64,000 nucleotides of DNA. Source: Nitrospira sp. (GTDB taxonomy: Bacteria; Nitrospirota; Nitrospiria; Nitrospirales; Nitrospiraceae). This document shows, one piece after another, positions 36,913-45,613 of this stretch. Position numbers and translations under genes: made by a program. The notes under the pieces are model-generated. The model searched no databases. It was not told where the DNA came from and was given only the letters and a program-made list of their open reading frames with translations. The first letter of the stretch is position 1. Each line of letters begins with the position of its first letter. The stretch covers positions 21,873-85,872 of the forward strand of contig JAFEBI010000009.1 of NCBI GenBank assembly GCA_018242725.1. The letters run 5' to 3'.

Positions 36913-39712
36913 GGTCACCCATCTCGCTTCCGACAGCGGATCGGCTGGTCCACGTCGATGTGATCTCATTGGGCGAGCCCATTTCCCGCACCTGTCCCCG
37001 GTCCAGCCGGAGATGACGCCACTGCGCCCCGGCCCACAGCTCGTGGCGAGCGGTCTTATCTGCGTCGAGGAGTGCGCGATACCGTGAGGTCGGCATAGCC
37101 GCAAGTTGTTCGGGCAATCCATCTTCGACGATGCCTCCGTTTTCAATCACCACCACACGGTCGAACGCCTGTGTCTCAGCCACGTCGTGGGTGACGCAGA
37201 GCAGGGTCGCGCCATTCCAGGATGCCCTCGCTTGCACGAGATGCCGATGACGTTGCGCTCGATCCAATCCGCGAAAGGGCTCATCCAGTAAAACCAGACG
37301 CGCCGCAGCCTGCCACATGGCACGCGCTAGACGCACGCGCTGACCTTCGCCACCGGAGAGCTGTGCGCCTCCCTCGCCCAACGGACTTTGAAGTCCATCC
37401 GGCAGACGCGCGATCATCTGTGTGAGGTCGGTTCGTTCCAGCAAGGAACCTAACTCCGACAACTGCTCAGTCTGATGACCGTATGACACATTCTCCAACA
37501 GTGATCGATTCCAGAGCTGGATTGCCGGATCGACCCATGCCGTTTCTCGACGCAGTGCCCTCACCTTCGCCTCTGAAAGCGGTTGCCCATCGACCAAGAC
37601 CGAGCCGGCGGCGGCCCGATGCCAGCCCAAGAGCAGCCCGAGCACACTCGACTTCCCGGCGCCGGACGGTCCTACAATCGCCAGATGTTCTCCCGGACGA
37701 ACATGCAGCGTGATGTCGTGCAAGATCGTATGTCCAGCCGCGACCACCGTGACGCCATACAGCTCAATCTCCACGCCGGTGAGAGGTTTGACGGATGACG
37801 TCATACCCTTCTCATCTGACCGATCTTTCGATGATTCGAGAAGCGCGAGATCAGATCCGGCCGCCGTGTCACTCGGCGCATTGAGCGGTTCGAGCAAGCG
37901 CATGACGATGTTGCGGTGCGCAGGATATTGCAGCGCCATCGTCGCGAGTCCTTTGCCCAGTGCCGGCAGCTTGAGCGCCCAATAGACCAACAATAAGAGG
38001 CTACCCGTCACACCGACCAGATACAGATGCTGCAAGACCAGCACGCCGATCAGCACAGCGGCGACCAGCGAGAGACTTCCCTGCACGAGGAGCGAGAGGT
38101 TCAGGAGTCGTCGAGAGGCACGCGCCCACTCGGTCAACAGGCCTTCGTGCTCGCGGCGAACCGATCGCTCGGCGGAATGGGTCTGGATCGGCGCGCTTCC
38201 GCGCAACGCATCCAATGAGAAGCCGTACAAGGCTGCCGCGTGGCCACGTAACCGCAGATCGCCTTCACGCATCGGTTGTTGCGCAACGACGGCAAGCCCG
38301 AGCGACAGACCGACCAACGTCGCTGCCAGCGGCAAGCTGTGTGGCGCAATGAGTCCAATTCCTACCAACGTAAAAAGCACCTCCCAACAGGACTGGACGA
38401 GATGCACGGCCAACGCGGGCAAGCCACGTACCAGTGCCAGACTATGACTGCGCTCTGCCATGTCGGAGATCGGGCGACTGTGTAGATAGCGGTCATGGAG
38501 TGTGGGAAGCTTCTGAAGGAGGGCGACTCGGAGTCGAGTTTCCAAGTGTCGTCCCAACCGCAAAGACTCACTCAGAATGGGCAACTCACAGGCCCAGAGC
38601 AACACGAGAAACGACAGCAGCGCTCCAACCGCAAACAGACGCTGACTGGCTACCGTAAACACGGTGGCCAACTCAAAGAGGCCGCGAAAGAGGATCGACT
38701 CGATGAGCACTGCCCCGACCCCAAGACCGATCGCGCCCAGCAACGCAAGCGGCGTGAGCACGCCCTCACCGCGCATCAAGAGCATCAACTCCCGCAGGGG
38801 ACGCACAGGCTGCTCGTTCAACGCGGCGGCCAATTCCGGCGCCAGTCCAGTCTTGATCTCGACCGTCGACGTTGATGGAGGTATCTCAGGCAATCGTCCA
38901 CGAATGCGGAGGAGCACGGCGCCGCGGAGGATTACCCGGCTGACATCACCCTGCGTATTCGCTGGAACGACCGACCAATAAGAGGCCGGCACAGCTGGGC
39001 AGGCACCTGGTGAGTATTCTTTCGCCTGTGCGATGAAACGTTCAAGCAGCCGCACCGCCTGTACCCCACGTCGGAGTCCACCGAAAGTCGTGAGACGCTC
39101 GATCATCCGTGCCGCCGCATCAAGTTGAGCCAAGGCCTGCCACGTTCCCTGCTCTTTAACCTGCTGAATCTGCCGCACCGCATCCGTCGCGGTGGCGCCG
39201 AGCCCACGCAAGCGAGCCGAAAGCATATCGACCGCTTCATCGGAGGTGGCCCAGGTGTACCACTCGGCTGCTTCAACCGGGAGACTATGTAGATGGAGTT
39301 GCCGCGCGAAGCGATCACAGCTTACCCATCGGCGTCCCACTGCGGGATCCATCAGTTGCAACCACCGTCCAACCCGCCGCCAGACGATGACAAAATGCAG
39401 GAGGCCGCTGGCCTGCTGGACGACCACTAACGCCGGCAGCGCCTTGGTTTCAGGAAGCCATAGGTCGTCCGGCGGCAGCATGACCTGCTCGGCGTCCAAC
39501 CCAAGCCGGCGCGCGACCGCTTCAACGACATCGATCGACGTCCCATCGACATCAGTTTGGCACGCTTCGCGAAGCCGGCCATAGCTGGCCGGAATATGGA
39601 ACCCTTCAAGTAAACAGGTCAGCGCCGCAGGCCCACAGTCCATCGCGGAGGTCTGCACCATCTCAGGTATCCACCAGCGACGTGTCTGTGCGGCATGTAT
39701 CGATCGCGTCAT
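36905..39712 (-). CDS. C39-peptidase ABC exporter of the peptide cluster
   Basis: A 935-residue peptidase-containing ABC transporter. An N-terminal C39 domain (1-135) has all catalytic residues: Cys26 in SAMDCGPAAL, His106 in LLHFVIVW and Asp122 in LMDPAVG. It should cut the leader of a peptide substrate at a Gly-Gly-like site. A ~150-residue linker, about six membrane spans and a nucleotide domain follow, with Walker A GPSGAGKSS, signature LSGGEGQRVRLARAMW and Walker B RLVLLDEPFRG. The architecture matches the peptidase/ATP-binding subunit of NHLM bacteriocin exporters. Its ATG overlaps the HlyD stop (ATGA). Confidence 0.88.
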   Translation of the reverse strand: MTRSIHAAQTRRWWIPEMVQTSAMDCGPAALTCLLEGFHIPASYGRLREACQTDVDGTSIDVVEAVARRLGLDAEQVMLPPDDLWLPETKALPALVVVQQASGLLHFVIVWRRVGRWLQLMDPAVGRRWVSCDRFARQLHLHSLPVEAAEWYTWATSDEAVDMLSARLRGLGATATDAVRQIQQVKEQGTWQALAQLDAAARMIERLTTFGGLRRGVQAVRLLERFIAQAKEYSPGACPAVPASYWSVVPANTQGDVSRVILRGAVLLRIRGRLPEIPPSTSTVEIKTGLAPELAAALNEQPVRPLRELMLLMRGEGVLTPLALLGAIGLGVGAVLIESILFRGLFELATVFTVASQRLFAVGALLSFLVLLWACELPILSESLRLGRHLETRLRVALLQKLPTLHDRYLHSRPISDMAERSHSLALVRGLPALAVHLVQSCWEVLFTLVGIGLIAPHSLPLAATLVGLSLGLAVVAQQPMREGDLRLRGHAAALYGFSLDALRGSAPIQTHSAERSVRREHEGLLTEWARASRRLLNLSLLVQGSLSLVAAVLIGVLVLQHLYLVGVTGSLLLLVYWALKLPALGKGLATMALQYPAHRNIVMRLLEPLNAPSDTAAGSDLALLESSKDRSDEKGMTSSVKPLTGVEIELYGVTVVAAGHTILHDITLHVRPGEHLAIVGPSGAGKSSVLGLLLGWHRAAAGSVLVDGQPLSEAKVRALRRETAWVDPAIQLWNRSLLENVSYGHQTEQLSELGSLLERTDLTQMIARLPDGLQSPLGEGGAQLSGGEGQRVRLARAMWQAAARLVLLDEPFRGLDRAQRHRHLVQARASWNGATLLCVTHDVAETQAFDRVVVIENGGIVEDGLPEQLAAMPTSRYRALLDADKTARHELWAGAQWRHLRLDRGQVREMGSPNEITSTWTSRSAVGSEMGDHA

Positions 39713-40899
39713 GAGCGGGATTCGGCCACGAGGCCGCTTGATTGCGCCGGGTTCGTCAAGAGTTGCCCAACCGTGCGCAGGGTTAACGTCAAGGGCGTCA
39801 CATGATCGACTTCAACCTCAACTGTGCCAGGCAGACCATGTTGAAGCGGGAGCAGGAACGTCGTCTGCGCAGCGGGCGCGAGTTCAACGCGGACACGTCC
39901 TGCGCGGATTTCGCTCGCCACCCGTGTGACGGTTGCCGCAATGCTCCCATACTGTACCCAGGAGTAGCCGTCGAGTCGTACGCGCGCAGCCTGACCGGAA
40001 TGCATGCGTCCCAGCACACGGGCCGGAGCAAATTCGGCCACGATCCTGAGCTGGCCTTGTGGAATGATGCTCCCGACCACGCCTCCGGTCTCGACGAAGG
40101 CTCCGAGATTGAGTACCGCCACTTCTCCCAATACACCGGAAATCGGTGCGCGAATCACGTGTTTCTCAATGTCTTGCTTGAGGCGCGCGATGGTCGCGGT
40201 GGAAAGCTCGCGCTGGCCTTCCAGCGCGGCGGCTTCTCGCCGCAACGATTCCAACGAGGCCTGCTTGTCATGTCGTTTACCCGACGCTTCGGCCGTCAAA
40301 CGGTTGATCTCGTGAGAAAGGGCGTCGGCTACTGCTTGTGTTTTCTCTGCTTCCGTCTTGGCACGCAGGAAATCCACTTCCGTGATGATCTGGACATTCA
40401 ACAGTTGCGCCATCCGTTGCGCTTGGTCCTTCGCGAACGACGCAGCGGACCGTGCTTCGTGAAAGCGAGCCTGCGCATGTTGAAGACCGCTCACCGCGGC
40501 GCCTTGTTCTTGCTCCACGGCTCGTTCGCTGTCCGCCAGCTGTCGCGCGAGCGCCGCCAATTGCGGGGGAATCGCCGCGAGCCTCGCCTCTTCCTCTTGC
40601 AGCCGCAGACGTTCGACCCGCGCATCGAGCTCGATCAGACTCTCGCCGGCCTCCACCGATTTGCCGAGCTTCATGGATGTGGCAGCCACCTTCCCGGCGA
40701 TGGAGGCAGTCACCGCATGCGCCGCCTGTTCCACCTCCACTCGGCCGGTTTGTGAGACTTCGTACAACGTCACGTTCACCAGTACAAACCAGCCGAGCCA
40801 GGCCCCGAACAGGATCGCCACTAACCCCCAGGCACAGAGTGCGAACCGGGATGTGTCACGAGCTAACGAACGAATCGTGCGAGAAAATGGCGTGGCCAT
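39709..40899 (-). CDS. HlyD-type adaptor of the peptide exporter
   Basis: A 396-residue membrane-fusion protein with one N-terminal span (CAWGLVAILFGAWLGWFVLV), a lipoyl-like segment (VTASIAGKVAATSMKLGKSVEAGESLIELDA), a long alpha-helical hairpin (about 90-240) and a second lipoyl half (IRAPISGVLGEVAVLNLGAFVETGGVV). It would bridge the ABC exporters to the TolC-like channel. GAAGGACGACC precedes the ATG. It lies 84 bp after the diheme gene and overlaps the C39 exporter by 4 bp. Confidence 0.88.
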   Translation of the reverse strand: MATPFSRTIRSLARDTSRFALCAWGLVAILFGAWLGWFVLVNVTLYEVSQTGRVEVEQAAHAVTASIAGKVAATSMKLGKSVEAGESLIELDARVERLRLQEEEARLAAIPPQLAALARQLADSERAVEQEQGAAVSGLQHAQARFHEARSAASFAKDQAQRMAQLLNVQIITEVDFLRAKTEAEKTQAVADALSHEINRLTAEASGKRHDKQASLESLRREAAALEGQRELSTATIARLKQDIEKHVIRAPISGVLGEVAVLNLGAFVETGGVVGSIIPQGQLRIVAEFAPARVLGRMHSGQAARVRLDGYSWVQYGSIAATVTRVASEIRAGRVRVELAPAAQTTFLLPLQHGLPGTVEVEVDHVTPLTLTLRTVGQLLTNPAQSSGLVAESRS

Positions 40900-40983
40900 G
40901 GCGGTCGTCCTTCGTTAAAACATCACGCCGGAAGACTGGGACAGACACCGGCAAGGCGGAGCCTGTCCCCTGTTAGTCCGATC

Positions 40984-43335
40984 TTAGTCTTTCGAGCGCG
41001 GATAGTGACCAGGCCGCATGGGAGATTTCCCATGCTCGCTCGGCTCTTTCGCCACATAATTAGCATGGCACTGCCCTCGCGGCGTGAAGACAGCATCGTG
41101 CGGATCTAACTGTAAGAATGTCGTCAATGCTGTCGGAAACCCCTGAGCGCCGACCGCTGGCAGCACGCGGGTACCGTCCGTATCACGACCGTCTTGTGGG
41201 AGCCTGATCTCCGGGTGATCGAACGGCGCTTGCTGGTACTTGACGCGACGGTCGGTGAGCGAGACCAGAAAATCGACGAGTTGTTCTTCTTCTCGCTCAC
41301 TGAATCCGATGGGAGCGATAGTGGGGTCGACATCGTCGAAGTTGAAGCTACAGAAATTCCCCCCACGACTGTAGAACTGCACCACCTGCCGCAAGGTCGC
41401 CATGCCGCCGTTATGGAAGTAAGGACCGGTCAGTTCGACATTACGTAATCCTGGAGTCTTGAAAGCGCCGTCCACGGCCACTCGTTGAAACCGACGCTTG
41501 ATCGGTTCATCGGGATCGCAGAACCCGTTCCCGTTCTTGTCGCGACAGACTGGTAATCCAAGATCTTCATCACGAGCTGGAATGCGATCGTTCCCGACGA
41601 TCGGAAACGGGATGGGACTCACGCCGGGAAGTTGATCGGCGAGTCGCGCGAACAGAGCCTGTCGCGAAAATGCGGCCGGGGAATCAGGCGGTACACCAAG
41701 ATCCCCTCGTCCCAGTTCATCGGTGGTCGGCGTGATCCCGATATTGAAAAACCCTTTGTCGTACAAGGCGACGCCTCGCTTCATCGCCTTGGCGCCGATC
41801 ACGTGCTCGCCTCCCTTGGTGTTGCGCACCGATGCGGTCGTCAACTCCGGACCGGCATGACAGTGGATACAACGCCCTTCTCCCGCGAAGAGGTTCAATC
41901 CGGCAAGTTCCGACTTGCCGAACCCTTCATGGAAAGATCCTGTTTCCATCCAGCGATCGAAGGATGTTTCGTCCGCCACGAGTGTGGCTTCGTAGAGCCC
42001 CACGGCGAGACCAAAGTAAAAGCCGAAGTTGGCCTCCATATGACTCAGCTCGCCAATCGGCGTGGGTATCGTGATCGGCGAGTTCCAGTACTTTGCCACG
42101 AATGCTTTTTTGATCATGGCTTCGTAGCTCGTCACGAGGCCCCGTAAGCGCCCCTGGACGAGTGAGCCGAGCACCGAATCTTGTGGATGGACCTGTTGTA
42201 AGCCGAGCGGAATCAAGGGCGCGCCGGTTTCGGCAGAGGGTCGCAACAGTTTGATCCCGACCTGAGAAAACCGCCGGGCATTGCCGATCGAGGGGTCCCC
42301 GAAAGCCATCTCTCGAGGACTATTCGGCGGGTTCATGGCCTGCGAAGACAGACTGGCGTTGGCCAACGAAATATGCTCAGGGACCAATCCCATGCCAGGT
42401 TGATTGATAAAGATCACCGCTCCGGGATTCCCATCGCCGAACACATCGCGCCCATTGAAATGAGAACTTGCCGTGCCATTCCAGTTATTGGTGAAATTGA
42501 AGACGGCGTTGATCACGGTCGGCGCATTGAAATGTCCGACTTGACGCACGCTCACCTGTCCCCCAAGATTGAATACCGGGTCCAATTGAGGAGTCCCCAA
42601 ATCGATTCGCTTGCCGGGCAGTACGCCGTCAAACCGGGTGAAAAATGTTCCCATCGACCCCACGATGTCATTGCTGTTTCCGTAGCCGGGCAGGACATTC
42701 CCATCAGCTGTTCGCGTGAGATCTTGAATGTTCTTGACCAGCGGAAAATCTTCTCGTGTTAACGTCCCGTTCGGCTGTTTCGTTTCAAACTGTCGATCGA
42801 GATTGGCTCCGGCAAAGAAGTACCCTTTGATCGGTCCCTGCCGCTCATCCAGCAGCCCTTCGCGCGGATTGAGGGTGTTTTTTGATCGATCGTCGGCTCC
42901 CGCATGGAAGTGACAACTGGCACAGGCCTGCACCCCGTCGCTGCCGACCTGCATGTCCCAGAACAGCGCCTTGCCGAGTTGAACTGCGGCCTGTCGATCG
43001 AGCACATACTCTCCGAGATTCGTCGGCAAGGGGACGCCTCCGTCAGCGTGAATGGCTCGCCGCAAAGAGTCCAAGCCCAGCTCACGCGCGTCACCCGGAT
43101 GCAGAATGCGCCCCGCATGCTGATGGGAATGGCGGTGCCCTCCATGGTGTCCTACCTCCGCCTCCATCTCCATCTCATGGCCATCGTCTTCCTGCTCGTT
43201 GAGTTCGTGGTTCAGTTTCGCAAAAAGAACGTCGGCAGGCAGCACAGCTCCCCCAAGCACCAACGCCATGATTCCCGGCAACAACCCCAAACTCGCTCGA
43301 ACCGCCATCTTCCGTGCGCCTCTTGTCGCTTTCAT
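40984..43335 (-). CDS. Exported diheme cytochrome-c-peroxidase/MauG-like enzyme
   Basis: A 783-residue periplasmic protein (signal peptide ~1-39). Two heme-c sites are seen, C138-A-S-C141-H142 and C489-I-H-C492-H493, each in the setting typical of bacterial di-heme peroxidases (GKALFWDMQVGSDGVQAC; GLNLFAGEGRCIHCHAGPELT). It has a His-rich stretch at 63-73 (HHGGHRHSHQH) and an EF-hand-like NGNGFCDPDEP near 660. At 783 residues it is far longer than MauG or CcpA (~350-450). MauG-type enzymes oxidise Trp/Tyr of partner proteins, so modification of the cluster peptide is conceivable but unproven. GAGGAGG precedes the ATG. Confidence 0.85.
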   Translation of the reverse strand: MKATRGARKMAVRASLGLLPGIMALVLGGAVLPADVLFAKLNHELNEQEDDGHEMEMEAEVGHHGGHRHSHQHAGRILHPGDARELGLDSLRRAIHADGGVPLPTNLGEYVLDRQAAVQLGKALFWDMQVGSDGVQACASCHFHAGADDRSKNTLNPREGLLDERQGPIKGYFFAGANLDRQFETKQPNGTLTREDFPLVKNIQDLTRTADGNVLPGYGNSNDIVGSMGTFFTRFDGVLPGKRIDLGTPQLDPVFNLGGQVSVRQVGHFNAPTVINAVFNFTNNWNGTASSHFNGRDVFGDGNPGAVIFINQPGMGLVPEHISLANASLSSQAMNPPNSPREMAFGDPSIGNARRFSQVGIKLLRPSAETGAPLIPLGLQQVHPQDSVLGSLVQGRLRGLVTSYEAMIKKAFVAKYWNSPITIPTPIGELSHMEANFGFYFGLAVGLYEATLVADETSFDRWMETGSFHEGFGKSELAGLNLFAGEGRCIHCHAGPELTTASVRNTKGGEHVIGAKAMKRGVALYDKGFFNIGITPTTDELGRGDLGVPPDSPAAFSRQALFARLADQLPGVSPIPFPIVGNDRIPARDEDLGLPVCRDKNGNGFCDPDEPIKRRFQRVAVDGAFKTPGLRNVELTGPYFHNGGMATLRQVVQFYSRGGNFCSFNFDDVDPTIAPIGFSEREEEQLVDFLVSLTDRRVKYQQAPFDHPEIRLPQDGRDTDGTRVLPAVGAQGFPTALTTFLQLDPHDAVFTPRGQCHANYVAKEPSEHGKSPMRPGHYPRSKD

Positions 43336-43477
43336 ACGTCCTCCTCACATCCTCTTCTATCTGCTGGAGCCAGGGCGTTTCCGCTCTTATTCAGAACATC
43401 GAGTGATTAATCCGATGGCCATGCCAGTCAGATTGACCTACCCCGCCAACTCATGACTGATTTCCTCCCGGCACAAG

Positions 43478-43502
43478 GAGGGGAGGACAGAGTCCTCCCC
43501 TC
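43478..43502 (-). terminator. GC-rich hairpin after the small peptide gene
   Basis: An 11-bp perfect stem (43478-43488 with 43492-43502) closes a 3-nt loop. It lies 12 nt after the peptide stop and ~140 bp before the diheme gene. No long T-run follows, so it may be an attenuator or mRNA stabiliser, favouring higher peptide than enzyme expression. Confidence 0.55.
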
Positions 43503-43513
43503 GCTCCTACCTC

Positions 43514-43639
43514 TCAGAATGCTGCATAGAGAGTACGGCAGGTGCCGATCTTCGGCGCCAGGACCGTGGTCAGGCTCCGGCAGGTGCCTCGCACCGTCGT
43601 TGCCAGCACGCCCGCGCGCACGTTGGATTTCACCTTCAT
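43514..43639 (-). CDS. Candidate precursor peptide, 41 residues
   Basis: A 41-residue ORF with AAAGGAG 7 bp before its ATG, among the best ribosome binding sites in the region. It starts MKVKSNVRAG and carries two copies of GTCR[S/T]L (18-23 and 32-37), so two cysteines, C20 and C34, 14 residues apart. It has no Asp or Glu, about seven Lys/Arg, one Tyr (Y38), no Trp and a hydrophobic end (LYAAF). A possible C39 cut follows Ala9-Gly10, which would leave a 31-residue cationic core. It lies inside a cluster with a C39 exporter, between the 639-residue gene and the diheme gene. The precursor role is inferred; no family is recognised. Confidence 0.6.
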   Translation of the reverse strand: MKVKSNVRAGVLATTVRGTCRSLTTVLAPKIGTCRTLYAAF

Positions 43640-43693
43640 GGTGTGCTCCTTTGTTCGTTCGTTCCGTGCCCATCGCACGTAGATCGGCCGGCC

Positions 43694-45613
43694 CTATTGC
43701 TGGCCCCCGGGTCTTGTTTCCGACTGCTCAACAGTCGGCTCGTTCATTGATCGATCGACTATGTGAATGTCGTCTTGAGTGACCGTGATCCGAATTTCCA
43801 GCATGTCCGCAATGTCGTCCGGCAAATAGGGTTGGCGCTGACTGCCTCCGCGCAATTTCTGAAAGAGATGCAGATCCGCCGCCGCCAACGGCCGGGTGGG
43901 CATCGCGCGCTCAAGCAATCGGTTGATCGCCCGTTGACTCTCGCCGACGGCTCGCACGACCGCCTGCTCCTGACAACTGTAGTCCATTAGGCAATCCACG
44001 ATACTGTTTACGGCTATACAGTCTGCGTCCGTGATGGGATTGAGGTGTTGATACAGCAAGGCCTGGAGCTGCGCCGTCGCATCCGCATGGTGCGGAGTGT
44101 TTGTGGGAGTCATGCTCTCGGCATAGGTCTTACCCGATGAGAGACAGCCGAGCGCGTTCGTCGCCTGCTCGTACATGTCCTCGTAGACGCGACCCAGCAC
44201 AGCGCTGTACTGCGCGACCGTCATACGAGTCAGGCCTTCCAAATACTGCGCGCTCTCTTGCAGGCGATCAGCGAAGGTGTTGAGAACATCCGATCGCTCG
44301 CCCGGCCAGGCCGTCACCAGATTGATGAGCTTCTCATAGCTCTGACGCATCGCGGGCCAAAGTGAGTACACGATGGCATAGGATTGGAGGCCGTAGAGAC
44401 CGTAATCAAACGCTTCATCCAGCTCGCTCAACATCGCCAGCAGCGCAGGCTCGAGGACCACATCCTCACCACTTTTGGGAGAATGGCCATCCACCAGCAC
44501 CGCCAAAAACTCGTCGATCATGGCCTTAGGCCCCGCGCAGACTCCGTGCATTGAATGGAGCAGATAGTTCCGCTCCGCGTAGGCATAGATGTCCGTTCCG
44601 GTGAGCAACGCATCCGGCAAGCGGTTGGGTTCATAGCTTTCGGAGGTGTATAGCATCTCCGTCGTCGTCATCCTGATTCCATCGGTCACGCGCACCATGC
44701 CCGAGAGAACGGGATGCAACTGGCCGTTCTCGATACGATCGTGTGTACGCATGAGCAGGTAGCCGGGAATCGCCAACACCACCGTCGCGAGCCTCTGTAG
44801 ATCTCCCACGGTCCAACCCTGGCGAACGTGTGGAAAGCGCTGAATGAATGCCTCGCGGATGTGGACGAGCACCGCCATAATCTGCGGCCAATGGTGGCGC
44901 ATGCTCTTCAGCGCGGTTGCGTTCATCGGTTTCTCGTTTAGATAGCGGGTTCCGGCATGAGGACAGGTCCGCCATTCCGTCGGAATCTCCAGGCGCAACT
45001 GCGGGGGAAACACGTTGGCTTCTCCCATTTGCCGCCCTTCGGTATCCATCGCCATGTGAGCCACATGGGAAACCGGAATCACCGCTTCCAGGTACCCGAC
45101 CTCAAGCGGATGCCCGGTCAGCTCTCGCAGAATGGCCTCGCTGTCGAACCAGGTGCGAGGGGCCATGCTTTTCGCAGGAGGGAGAGGTGACGGACATGCG
45201 CCTTGCGGACGGGGACCGATGCCCGACTCGTGAGGATCCATAGGTGTGAGAAATCCTTCGCTGATCAATTCCTCCAACAACTCCCGCACACGCGCCCACT
45301 CATATCCTGTCCCCCAGGTCGTCGTGTCGCGAGCGAGAAACCGCTCATGCTTCGCAAGTCCCTCGCCGAAAGCGAAGAGTTCCGGATCGTCGAAAGCGAT
45401 CTCCTTCTCGCCATAGTAGAGATGGAGCTCGCGCTCACCCGACTCGGCCGTTGAATATTCGACATACAGACGTCGATGTTGGAGAAACAGCAGATTTGTG
45501 TCTTCGCTCAACTGCGGACGCTCCGACGACTTCCCCTTCACAGGACAGCCATCAACCGCCGCCGTCTCGCGCTCGTCTAGAAGACCCATGTGTTCCTGCA
45601 TCGATTCATTCAT
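43694..45613 (-). CDS. Unrecognised 639-residue protein leading the peptide cluster
   Basis: A cytoplasmic protein without signal peptide or spans. Residues ~38-122 alternate strands and helices (LYVEYSTAES, LHLYYGEKEIAF, then RVRELLEELISEGFLTP) and resemble a winged-helix/PqqD-like leader-binding domain. The rest is largely helical, with GYLEAVIPVSHVAHMAM, a Cys/His pair RTCPHAGTRYL and a later MRTHDRIENGQLHP. No known peptide-modifying family is recognised. GAGGTGA precedes two adjacent ATGs (45616, 45613). It is the first gene of the cluster, 54 bp before the peptide. A maturation or peptide-recruitment role is inferred from position. Confidence 0.6.
   Translation of the reverse strand: MNESMQEHMGLLDERETAAVDGCPVKGKSSERPQLSEDTNLLFLQHRRLYVEYSTAESGERELHLYYGEKEIAFDDPELFAFGEGLAKHERFLARDTTTWGTGYEWARVRELLEELISEGFLTPMDPHESGIGPRPQGACPSPLPPAKSMAPRTWFDSEAILRELTGHPLEVGYLEAVIPVSHVAHMAMDTEGRQMGEANVFPPQLRLEIPTEWRTCPHAGTRYLNEKPMNATALKSMRHHWPQIMAVLVHIREAFIQRFPHVRQGWTVGDLQRLATVVLAIPGYLLMRTHDRIENGQLHPVLSGMVRVTDGIRMTTTEMLYTSESYEPNRLPDALLTGTDIYAYAERNYLLHSMHGVCAGPKAMIDEFLAVLVDGHSPKSGEDVVLEPALLAMLSELDEAFDYGLYGLQSYAIVYSLWPAMRQSYEKLINLVTAWPGERSDVLNTFADRLQESAQYLEGLTRMTVAQYSAVLGRVYEDMYEQATNALGCLSSGKTYAESMTPTNTPHHADATAQLQALLYQHLNPITDADCIAVNSIVDCLMDYSCQEQAVVRAVGESQRAINRLLERAMPTRPLAAADLHLFQKLRGGSQRQPYLPDDIADMLEIRITVTQDDIHIVDRSMNEPTVEQSETRPGGQQ

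Noticed and set aside
40984..41120. Third heme site at GQCHANY near the C-terminus of the diheme protein
   Set aside because: Only one Cys precedes the His; not a CxxCH motif.
43428..43673. 81-codon - strand frame overlapping the candidate peptide
   Set aside because: No good ribosome binding site, and the 41-codon frame has a strong one; the longer frame runs through the hairpin.
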